DNA of 64,000 bases, taken from Novosphingobium sp. Fuku2-ISO-50. GTDB lineage: Bacteria > Pseudomonadota > Alphaproteobacteria > Sphingomonadales > Sphingomonadaceae. The translations under genes were made by a program, and so were the position numbers. Numbering within the stretch: the first letter of the stretch is position 1; each line of letters starts with the position of its first letter. Below are positions 46,843 to 54,233 of this stretch, piece by piece. The stretch spans positions 115,688-179,687 of the forward strand of contig NZ_KQ954294.1 in NCBI RefSeq assembly GCF_001519055.1. Direction: 5' to 3'. The notes below the pieces were generated by a model. The model worked only from the letters and a program-made list of their open reading frames with translations, made no database searches and had not been told where the DNA came from.

Positions 46843-47553
46843 ATGATGCCCATAATCCTTTCCGCGCTGGTGATGACGGTGATCGTGGCCGTTCGCTATG
46901 TCATCGTCAGCGGCGCCTTTGCCTGGGCCACGGCGCGGGTCCGTCCGGGCCATTATGCCGGGCTTGGCCGCCAGATCCGCATGGAAGTGGGCTGGAGCCT
47001 GATCGCCAGCGTCATTTACGGCCTGCCTGCGGGAATCATTGCCTGGGGCTGGCAACAGCGCGGCTGGACGCGGATCTACAGCGATCCGCATGCCTATCCG
47101 ATCTGGTGGATGCCGGTCTCGCTGCTGCTCTATCTCGTGCTGCACGATAGCTGGTTTTACTGGACGCACCGCTGGATGCATCGCCCGGCGGTGTTTCGCG
47201 CCGTCCATGCGATCCATCATGCCAGCCGTCCGCCGACGGCCTGGGCGGCGATGAATTTTCACCCGGTCGAGGCCGCGATCGTCGGGCTGTTCATCCCCGC
47301 GCTGGTGTTTGTCGTGCCCATACAGGCGGGTGTGCTCGCGGGCGTGCTGATGATCATGACCGTGATGGGCGTGACCAATCACATGGGGTGGGAAATGTTT
47401 CCGCGCTGGCTGGTGCATTCGCCGATCGGCGCCTGGCTGATCACCGCGAGCCACCATCAGCGTCATCACGAGCAGTACCGATGCAACTATGGCCTCTATT
47501 TCCGCATCTGGGATCATCTGTGCCACACCGATCGCGGCGTTTCCAATCCATGA
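46843..47553 (+). CDS. sterol desaturase / fatty acid hydroxylase family membrane protein
   Basis: A 236-residue integral membrane protein with the histidine clusters of the di-iron fatty acid hydroxylase superfamily: HDSWFYWTHRWMH, HAIHHAS and HHQRHHEQYRCNYG. Four or five hydrophobic helices surround them. Members hydroxylate or desaturate lipids, carotenoids or sterol-like molecules; the substrate cannot be told. The next gene starts inside its stop codon (ATGA), so the two are coupled. Confidence 0.9.
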   Translation: MMPIILSALVMTVIVAVRYVIVSGAFAWATARVRPGHYAGLGRQIRMEVGWSLIASVIYGLPAGIIAWGWQQRGWTRIYSDPHAYPIWWMPVSLLLYLVLHDSWFYWTHRWMHRPAVFRAVHAIHHASRPPTAWAAMNFHPVEAAIVGLFIPALVFVVPIQAGVLAGVLMIMTVMGVTNHMGWEMFPRWLVHSPIGAWLITASHHQRHHEQYRCNYGLYFRIWDHLCHTDRGVSNP

Positions 47554-48002
47554 CGATCCCTCTCCGCCATCTCGCCATGGCCACGTGCCTGCTGATCCCG
47601 CAAATCGCCCTGGCCGCCCCCGGAGACGACGGGGTAACTGTCACGGTCGCCGTGTCGGGCCTGCGCAACACCAAAGGCCTGATCCGCGCCTGTCTGACGA
47701 CAAAGCCCGCGACGTTCCCCGAATGCGACAAGGATCCGCAATCGCTGCGGCTGAGCGTGCCCGCGCAAAGCGGCCCGGCGCTGGTGTTTCGCCATGTCGC
47801 GCCGGGGACATATGCCGTGTCGCTGTTTCACGATGAAAACGGCAATGGCCGGCTCGACAAGACGATGGGCATTCCGTCCGAAGGCTATGGCTTTTCGCGC
47901 GATGCGCCGGTGCATTTCGGCCCGCCGAAATTCGACGCCGCGAAAGTTTCCATCGGCAGCAGCGACATGACTCTGGCGATCAAGCTCCGCTACATCCTGT
48001 GA
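47550..48002 (+). CDS. DUF2141 secreted protein
   Basis: A 150-residue protein with a signal peptide (LAMATCLLIPQIALAAP) and the DUF2141 core: VTVAVSGLRNTKGLIRACL, GTYAVSLFHDENGNGRLDK and GIPSEGYGFS. The fold is probably a small beta-sandwich with a calcium-binding-like DENGNGRLD loop. It is commonly found next to fatty acid hydroxylases and carotenoid genes but has no known function. It overlaps the previous gene and the following MFS gene by four bases each. Confidence 0.85.
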   Translation: MTIPLRHLAMATCLLIPQIALAAPGDDGVTVTVAVSGLRNTKGLIRACLTTKPATFPECDKDPQSLRLSVPAQSGPALVFRHVAPGTYAVSLFHDENGNGRLDKTMGIPSEGYGFSRDAPVHFGPPKFDAAKVSIGSSDMTLAIKLRYIL

Positions 48003-49270
48003 CGGCGGCAACGGACCAGGTGCGCCATGGCCCCGGCGGGGCGCTGGCCCCGTTTGGATACCCGGTGTTCCGCGCGATCTGGGGCGCAAACCTGTTTTCC
48101 AGCGTCGGCTCGGTGATGCAGGCGGTGGCCGCCGCCTGGTTGATGACCGAATTGACCAGTCGCCACTTGCTGGTCGCGCTGGTGCAGGCGTCGAGCACGA
48201 TCCCGATCCTTGTGCTGGGCATTTTTGCAGGAGCGATTGCCGATGCCTATGACCGGCGGCTGGTCATGCTCTGGGCGCAGGCGTTCATGCTGTTCGTCTC
48301 GGCGGTTCTGGCGGTCATGGGCTATGCCGGGGCGATCACGCCGTGGAGCCTGCTGCTGCTGACGCTGATGGTCGGCATGGGCACCGCGCTCAATGGCCCG
48401 GCCTGGCAGGCCTCGGTGCGGCTACAGGTCGATCGCCCGGACTTGCCCCAGGCGATCTCGCTCAATGCCATCGCGTTCAATCTGGCGCGCAGCCTCGGTC
48501 CGGCGCTTGGCGGGCTGGTGATTTCGCTGTGGAGCGTCAACATGGCCTTTGCGCTCAATGCCTTGAGCTATCTGGCGATGATCGTGGTGCTGGCGCGCTG
48601 GCGCCCGGACATGCCGGTGCCCGTGCGCCTGCCGATGGGCGAGGCGATTCTTGACGGGATGCGCTATTGCTTCGGATCGGGGCCGGTGTTTCGCGTGCTG
48701 CTGCGCGGGCTGGTGTTCGGCTTTGGCGCAGCAGGGTTTCAGGCGCTGTTGCCGGTGGTCGTGCGCCTGCAACTGCGCGGCGATCAGGTCAGCTATGGCC
48801 TCGTGGTCGGCGCATTCGGGCTCGGCTCGGTGCTGAGCGCTCTGTTTGTCAGCAGGCTGCGCCGCCGCTTTGGCAGCGAAGACGTGGTCGGGGTCAGCAC
48901 GGTCGTCTATCTGGGCGCGCAAGTCATGCTGTCGTCGACCCAGGCGCTTGGTCCGGCGATGATCGCCGCGCTGGTGGCCGGGTCGGGCTGGGTCGCGGTG
49001 ATGACCAGTCTCAATGTCGCGATTCAGCTGCGTTCGCCCGAGGCCATTCTGGCGCGGTGTCTGTCGATCTATCAGGCGGTGGCGTTTGGCGGCATGGCGC
49101 TGGGCGCATGGGTGTGGGGGGCCCTGGCCGATCATGTCGGGCTGGTCGCGTCGCTGCGGCTGGCGGCGGCCTGGCTGGCGCTGACGCTGATCCTGCGGTT
49201 GATCGCGCCGATGCCGTCGCGCGAAGAAGGACGTATCGAAGATGGGGAGAAAGCGCATGAGCCTGCCTGA
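47999..49270 (+). CDS. MFS transporter (MFS_3 / EntS-like)
   Basis: A 423-residue major facilitator with about 12 helices. Typical N-terminal features of the MFS_3 group are present: FRAIWGANLFSSVGSVMQAV, AGAIADAYDRRLVML (motif A region) and GPAWQASVRLQVDR. The start is GTG at 47999, overlapping the DUF2141 stop by four bases. Members of this group export siderophores or drugs. The substrate is unknown. Confidence 0.9.
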   Translation: MTAATDQVRHGPGGALAPFGYPVFRAIWGANLFSSVGSVMQAVAAAWLMTELTSRHLLVALVQASSTIPILVLGIFAGAIADAYDRRLVMLWAQAFMLFVSAVLAVMGYAGAITPWSLLLLTLMVGMGTALNGPAWQASVRLQVDRPDLPQAISLNAIAFNLARSLGPALGGLVISLWSVNMAFALNALSYLAMIVVLARWRPDMPVPVRLPMGEAILDGMRYCFGSGPVFRVLLRGLVFGFGAAGFQALLPVVVRLQLRGDQVSYGLVVGAFGLGSVLSALFVSRLRRRFGSEDVVGVSTVVYLGAQVMLSSTQALGPAMIAALVAGSGWVAVMTSLNVAIQLRSPEAILARCLSIYQAVAFGGMALGAWVWGALADHVGLVASLRLAAAWLALTLILRLIAPMPSREEGRIEDGEKAHEPA

Positions 49271-50153
49271 CGCATCGGAATTTTCGGCACCGCTCCGCTC
49301 GGTGCTCTACATGCCCGCATCGAACCCCCGCGCGATGGCCAAGGCGCGCACCCTGCCTTGCGATGCGGTTGCGCTCGATCTTGAAGACGCCGTCGCGCCC
49401 GAGGCCAAGGCCCAGGCGCGCGCGGCACTGATCGAGGAAGCCTGCGCGGGCGGATTTGGCCATCGCCGGCTGATCGCGCGGGTCAATGCCATCGGCACGC
49501 CATGGGGCGGCGAAGACATCGCCGCGCTGGCCACAGCGCCGATCGAAGCGCTGCTCGTGCCCAAAGTCGATAGCGAATTCGACATCGCCGCGCTGTCGGA
49601 AACGATGGATGCGGCGGGCTATGCCGCGAATGTGCCGTTGTGGGTGATGATCGAGACGCCGCGCGCGGTGCTGGCGATCGAGCGGATTGCCGCGATGGCC
49701 GGATCGACCCGCCTCGCCGGTTTCGTGCTCGGGCTCAACGATCTCGCCAAGGATACCGGCATGGTGCAGGCGCCGGGGCGCGCGGTGTTTCTGCCGGTGC
49801 TGGTGCAAGTCGTGCTGGCGGCGCGCGCCAACGGCCTGATCCTGCTCGACGGCGTGTGCAACGCGATCGACGATGTCGCCCGGCTGGAAGGCGAATGTGC
49901 CCAGGCGCGCGATCTCGGCTTCGACGGCAAGACGCTGATCCATCCGGCGCAGATCGACACCGCCAACCGCGTGTTCGCCCCCGATCCCGCCGAACTCGAC
50001 GAAGCGCGCGCGATCGTTGCCGCCTTTGCCGACCCGGCCAATGCGGGCAAAGGCGCGCTCAAGGTTCAGGGCAAGATGGCCGAACTTCTCCACCGCGACA
50101 TCGCCGCGCGCCTGATCGCCAGGGCCGAAGCGATCGCGGCGCGCGCGCAATAA
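49257..50153 (+). CDS. CitE-like CoA ester lyase (HpcH/HpaI family)
   Basis: A 298-residue TIM-barrel lyase. RSVLYMPASNPRAMAKARTL, DAVALDLEDAV, RLIARVNAIGTPWG, VPKVDS, MIETPRAVL and GKTLIHPAQID match citrate lyase beta/malyl-CoA lyase-like enzymes, with the metal-binding Glu and Asp in the barrel. The start at 49257 was chosen because GGGGAGA lies six bases upstream; an alternative start at 49242 is in frame. It overlaps the MFS gene end by 14 bases. CitD and CitF are absent, so it is a stand-alone (3S)-malyl-, citramalyl- or similar CoA lyase. Confidence 0.9.
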   Translation: MSLPDASEFSAPLRSVLYMPASNPRAMAKARTLPCDAVALDLEDAVAPEAKAQARAALIEEACAGGFGHRRLIARVNAIGTPWGGEDIAALATAPIEALLVPKVDSEFDIAALSETMDAAGYAANVPLWVMIETPRAVLAIERIAAMAGSTRLAGFVLGLNDLAKDTGMVQAPGRAVFLPVLVQVVLAARANGLILLDGVCNAIDDVARLEGECAQARDLGFDGKTLIHPAQIDTANRVFAPDPAELDEARAIVAAFADPANAGKGALKVQGKMAELLHRDIAARLIARAEAIAARAQ

Positions 50154-50154
50154 G

Positions 50155-50874
50155 TCAGCGCGTTTCGCTCAGGAAATCGCACACGGCGCACCAGACCTTG
50201 TCGAACTCAGCCGGGGCAACCCGGTCATAATCGTGATCGCAGACCAGCATCACGAGCTTGCCGGATGCGGGTAGCAGCCGAATGATCGACGACGGATCGG
50301 AGCCATAGATGTCGCCCGATCCCTGCAGCACGAGCAGCGGCCGCGGCACCCTCGCGAGAGGTCTGGTTCGATAGGGCTCGGGCGGGCGGGCCGGGTGCCG
50401 AAAGGGATAGCCGAAGCAGATCACCCCGGCGACTTTGGGATGGGCCGCAACCATCGTCCCCACGATCGCCCCGGCAGAGTGGCCGACCACATGCACCTGC
50501 GAAGACGGCAGGTCATCGAGAAATTCGGCCAGTTCGCGCGCATCCATCACCGGCTCGGTCACGATCGCCGCCTTCAGAACGGCCCAGCGGTTGCGATCCG
50601 CCACGGCCAGCGCCGTCTTGACAGCCGCCCGCAACAGCCGGCGATGCAGCGGCATCAGCGCACGGCTCCCCCCGAGCACCGGCCAACGCTTGCCAATCGA
50701 CTGGTCGATACGGTCTGACGCCTGCGCCCGATCGGATCGGAACCAGTGCAGCGTGCAACCCTGATCGCCCAACCGCCGGGCAATCCCCGCGATGAGATCG
50801 GATTTCCTCGTCCGGTCATTGCGGCCGAGAAAAACCAGCGTTGGCACGGTTGTCGGCTGGAGAAGAATGGTCAT
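50155..50874 (-). CDS. alpha/beta hydrolase
   Basis: A 239-residue alpha/beta hydrolase fold protein. The nucleophile elbow VVGHSAGAIVG is near residue 131. The Asp of the triad is probably in LLVLQGSGDIYGSD and the His in LVCDHDYDRVAP. The fold covers esterases and dienelactone-hydrolase-like enzymes; no signal peptide is seen and the substrate is unknown. It ends only one base from the CitE-like stop, with the genes converging. Confidence 0.75.
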   Translation of the reverse strand: MTILLQPTTVPTLVFLGRNDRTRKSDLIAGIARRLGDQGCTLHWFRSDRAQASDRIDQSIGKRWPVLGGSRALMPLHRRLLRAAVKTALAVADRNRWAVLKAAIVTEPVMDARELAEFLDDLPSSQVHVVGHSAGAIVGTMVAAHPKVAGVICFGYPFRHPARPPEPYRTRPLARVPRPLLVLQGSGDIYGSDPSSIIRLLPASGKLVMLVCDHDYDRVAPAEFDKVWCAVCDFLSETR

Positions 50875-50990
50875 GGGGAAATCCGGGCCGCAAACGGATA
50901 CAGCAAGGTTTCAGACCGGACACTCCGGCGCAGAGACCGCGATAGTGTCAGAACAGGGCGATATTTCAATTCCCATTGCCGCCATGGTGG

Positions 50991-52592
50991 TCACGATGCG
51001 CCTGATCGGTCCTTCTTCGCTTCGCGAAACGCGGTGTAGCTGTCGAGAACCTTGCGCATTTCGGCGATCGCCTGTTTGCGGCGCTCCGCATCCTTGATCG
51101 CTTCGAGCCGGTGCTTGAGCCCGCTGGCAAGGTCGGCATATTCGTTCTGCCAGTCACGGCCGATCGCATGGGCGAGCGCCGGATCGGCGGCGCGGATGCG
51201 GTGCGCCGGTTGGCCGGCGTTCAATTCAAAGGTTTCGCCGATTTCCGGGATTACCACCGATGCGGCGAGGTGCTGGTCCCTTGCCAGCCCGGCAAGCGTG
51301 TCGATCGCATCGCTTTCGCCGTGATCGAGCATCAGGCTTCCGGCGATCGGCCCGCGCGCGGCGATCCAGGCCAGCAATTCGCGCTGATCGGCATGGGCGG
51401 AATAGGAATCGATCTGGCGAATGGTCGCGCGCACTTCGACATCGCGGCCCGAAATGCGGACATGCTGCGCCCCGTCGAGAATGACGCGGCCCAGTGACCC
51501 TTGCGCCTGAAAGCCGACGAACAGCACAGTCGATTCGCGCCGGTGCAGGTTGTGAAACAGATGGTGCCGGATGCGCCCGGCCTCGCACATGCCCGACGCC
51601 GCCATGATGATCGCGCCCGACACGGTGTTGAGCCGCATCGATTCCATGACTTCGGAGACATAGTGGATCGACGGGTGGTGAAACACGTCCTTGCCGCCGG
51701 TATCCTCAAGCTCGTTCTGATAGCGGGCAAAGACTTGCGTGGTGCGATTGGCGAGCGGGGAATCGACAAAGACCATCGCATTGCCGATATGCCCCTCGCG
51801 CGACAGCGTGGCGATGTCGAGCAAGAGTTCCTGCGTGCGTTCGAGCGCAAAGGCCGGGATGATCAGATTGCCCCCGCGCCCCAGCGCCTCGTTGATCACA
51901 CCGGCGAGCAGGGCGCGCCGTTCCTCGATGGTCACACGCGTCCGCTCGCGATTGCCATAGGTCGATTCGCATATCACGTAGTCCAGGCCCTGCGGCCCCT
52001 CGGGCGTGGGCTCGAACGCCTTGTTGTCGGGGCCGATGTCGCCCGAACAGAGCCAATGGACGCCGTCGCATTCCAGCTCGACCGAGGCCGCGCCAAGGAT
52101 GTGCCCCGCATTCCACAGCCGCGCGCGAAATCCCGGCGCGGGCTCGAACCATTCGTGCAGGCCGATCACACGCGCCTGCTTGCACGCGGCCAGCGCGTCG
52201 GCCTCGGTATAGAGCGGTTCGACATCTTCCTTGTGCCGCCGATCGCGCCGACGGTTCTGACGCAAGGCCTCGGATTCCTGGATTCGTCCGGAATCGGCCA
52301 GCATGTATTCGATCAGATCGGCGGTTTCGCGCGTGCACCAGATCGGCCCGGTATAGCCATCGGCGACAAGGCGGGGCAGCAGCCCGCAATGGTCGATATG
52401 CGCATGGGTCAGGATTACTGCGGCAATCGCGCCCGGATCGTCCAGCGTCGAAGCGCGGTTGAGCTCTTCCAGCGAGCGCGAGCCCTGAAACATGCCGTGA
52501 TCGACCAGAATCCGCGTGGCCCCGTGCGCAAATTCAAGCGTCGATCCGGTAACCGTGCGGCCCGCGCCATGCAGCGTGAAATTCAAAGCCAT
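50991..52592 (-). CDS. MBL-fold/beta-CASP metallo-nuclease-like protein
   Basis: A 533-residue protein. The metallo-beta-lactamase core has LTHAHIDHCGLLPRL (HxHxDH, two zinc ions), then GHILGAASVELE and SGDIG. A beta-CASP insert (about 240-370) and the RNA-specificity (RMMBL) motif ASGMCEAGRIRHHL ... YSAHADQREL follow. This is the CPSF73/YsH1-type arrangement found in bacterial RNA-processing nucleases. The start at 52592 places the domain at the very N-terminus (MALNFTLHGAGRTVTGS); the frame upstream is unsupported. Confidence 0.92.
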   Translation of the reverse strand: MALNFTLHGAGRTVTGSTLEFAHGATRILVDHGMFQGSRSLEELNRASTLDDPGAIAAVILTHAHIDHCGLLPRLVADGYTGPIWCTRETADLIEYMLADSGRIQESEALRQNRRRDRRHKEDVEPLYTEADALAACKQARVIGLHEWFEPAPGFRARLWNAGHILGAASVELECDGVHWLCSGDIGPDNKAFEPTPEGPQGLDYVICESTYGNRERTRVTIEERRALLAGVINEALGRGGNLIIPAFALERTQELLLDIATLSREGHIGNAMVFVDSPLANRTTQVFARYQNELEDTGGKDVFHHPSIHYVSEVMESMRLNTVSGAIIMAASGMCEAGRIRHHLFHNLHRRESTVLFVGFQAQGSLGRVILDGAQHVRISGRDVEVRATIRQIDSYSAHADQRELLAWIAARGPIAGSLMLDHGESDAIDTLAGLARDQHLAASVVIPEIGETFELNAGQPAHRIRAADPALAHAIGRDWQNEYADLASGLKHRLEAIKDAERRKQAIAEMRKVLDSYTAFREAKKDRSGAS

Positions 52593-52704
52593 GCCCGCTC
52601 TCCCGTCCAATCCGCGTTGGTGGATCACCGTGATGATCCTTGCCCCGCAGATTGCAACGGTGAAGCCGGCTGATGTTTGATTTGCGGCAAGTACCCTGCC
52701 GAAA

Positions 52705-54063
52705 TCACACCCCGGCGATATAGGCGAAGCGAAACACGAACAGCACCGCGAGCACAAACAGCAGCGCGTTTTCGCGGGTGAATTCGCGGCGCAGCGCCTT
52801 GATCAGCGCATGGGCGGTAATCCCGAAAGCGAGCCCGTTGGCGATCGAAAACGTCAGCGGGATCATCACCAGCGCGAGAAAAGCGGGAATCGCCTCTTCG
52901 CTCTTGTTCCAGTCGATTTCGATGAGCGGCGCCATCATCAGCGCGCCGACCACGATCAGCGCGGGCGCGGTCGCCGCCAGCGGCACGAGCTGCGCATAAG
53001 GCGCAAACGGCAGCGCGACGAGGAACAGGAGGCCGGTGATCACTGCGGTCAGGCCGCTGCGCCCGCCGACTTCGACCCCGGTCGCGCTTTCGACATAGCT
53101 GGTCACTGTCGTCGTGCCGAGCAAGGCGCCGATCATCGACGAAATCGAATCGGCATAGAGCATGCGATTGAGCCCGGGGATCGATCCGTCCGGACGCACG
53201 AGACCGGCCTTGCGCGTCACGGCGACCAGTGTCCCGATGTTTTCGAACAAGTCGACGAACAGGAACACGAACACGACTTCGAGCACGCCCCAACCATGGC
53301 CGAACAGGCGCCAGGCCCAGGCCGGATCGAGCGCAAGGATGGTCGAGCCCATGTCCGCCCAGCCCTGATGCGCAGCCGCGACCGGGGCCATGCCGGTGGC
53401 GATGCCGATCACGGTGGTGACGAGAATCGAGATGAGAATCGCGCCGCGCACGCCCAGCAGCGTCAAGGCCATGATCAGCGCAAGGCCGACCAGGCTGAGC
53501 AGCGGTCCCGGCGCGGTCATTTTACCCAGCGCGACGATCGTTTCCGGATTGGCGACCACGATCCCGGCATTTTTCAGCCCGATCAGCGCGATGAACATGC
53601 CGATCCCCGCCGCGACCGCCGCAAGCAAGTGATGCGGGATCACCGACATGACCATCTGCCGCACGCCCAGCCGAGTCAGCACCAGAAAGAACAGCCCCGA
53701 CAAAAACACGCAGACCAGCCCGACCTGCCAGGGCAAGTGCATCTGCTGCACCACCGTAAAGCTGAAATAGGCATTGAGCCCCATGCCCGGCGCCATCGCC
53801 ACCGGCACGTCGGCCAGAAACCCCATGATCAGGCAGGCAAGCAGCGAGCCGATGCAGGTCGCCGTCGCCACGCCTGCGATCGGCATCCCCGCCATGCCCA
53901 GGATCGCCGGATTGACCACCACGACATAGGCCATGGTGAAAAACGTGGTGAACCCCGCCAGCACTTCGGTGCGCACATCGCTGCCGCGCGCCCGAAACGC
54001 AAAGCGACGGTCAAGCCATGTGGATGCGGCAGGTTCAAAGGCGGGCGATGCGGCGCTGGTCAT
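52705..54063 (-). CDS. NCS2-family purine permease (AzgA-like)
   Basis: A 452-residue permease with about 12-14 helices. LAGFTTFFTMAYVVVVNPAI, MAPGMGLNAYFSFTVV, SVIPHHLLAAVAAGIGMFIA and TTVTSYVESATGVEVGGRSG are hallmarks of the AzgA/PbuG hypoxanthine-guanine-adenine group. It imports purine bases with protons across the inner membrane. The start at 54063 is one of three nearby Met codons (54075, 54117). It lies beside a TonB-dependent receptor and the split Rieske oxygenase locus, which is relevant to a possible purine-alkaloid substrate. Confidence 0.92.
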   Translation of the reverse strand: MTSAASPAFEPAASTWLDRRFAFRARGSDVRTEVLAGFTTFFTMAYVVVVNPAILGMAGMPIAGVATATCIGSLLACLIMGFLADVPVAMAPGMGLNAYFSFTVVQQMHLPWQVGLVCVFLSGLFFLVLTRLGVRQMVMSVIPHHLLAAVAAGIGMFIALIGLKNAGIVVANPETIVALGKMTAPGPLLSLVGLALIMALTLLGVRGAILISILVTTVIGIATGMAPVAAAHQGWADMGSTILALDPAWAWRLFGHGWGVLEVVFVFLFVDLFENIGTLVAVTRKAGLVRPDGSIPGLNRMLYADSISSMIGALLGTTTVTSYVESATGVEVGGRSGLTAVITGLLFLVALPFAPYAQLVPLAATAPALIVVGALMMAPLIEIDWNKSEEAIPAFLALVMIPLTFSIANGLAFGITAHALIKALRREFTRENALLFVLAVLFVFRFAYIAGV

Positions 54064-54130
54064 GGGCTCAACCATTAGGGGGTGGGCGGGATTTGGCAAA
54101 GGCCGGGCATCACCCACGCCCCGCCCTTTT

Positions 54131-54199
54131 CGTCATGCCCGCGCACGCGGGCATCCGGTCTAGACGGCAGACCGGACTCCCGCTTTCGCGGGAGTGACG
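54131..54199. repeat. composite palindromic repeat with three hairpins
   Basis: Three consecutive hairpins are present: ATGCCCGC/GCGGGCAT (54135-54154), CCGGTCT/AGACCGG (54155-54175) and ACTCCCGC/GCGGGAGT (54176-54195). They are enclosed by CGTCA (54131-54135) and TGACG (54195-54199). The whole could fold as a cloverleaf. The outer and first arms resemble the simpler palindrome at 5267-5294. It lies between the purine permease start and the receptor gene end. Confidence 0.85.
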
Positions 54200-54228
54200 A
54201 AAGAGGGCGCGGGAGTGGCGAAAGAGGG
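54188..54228. repeat. two tandem 20-base units, 21-base period
   Basis: The unit GCGGGAGTGACGAAAGAGGG (54188-54207) recurs at 54209-54228 with a single A-to-G change. It overlaps the last arm of the composite palindrome and ends five bases before the receptor gene stop codon. Confidence 0.85.
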
Positions 54229-54233
54229 AATGC

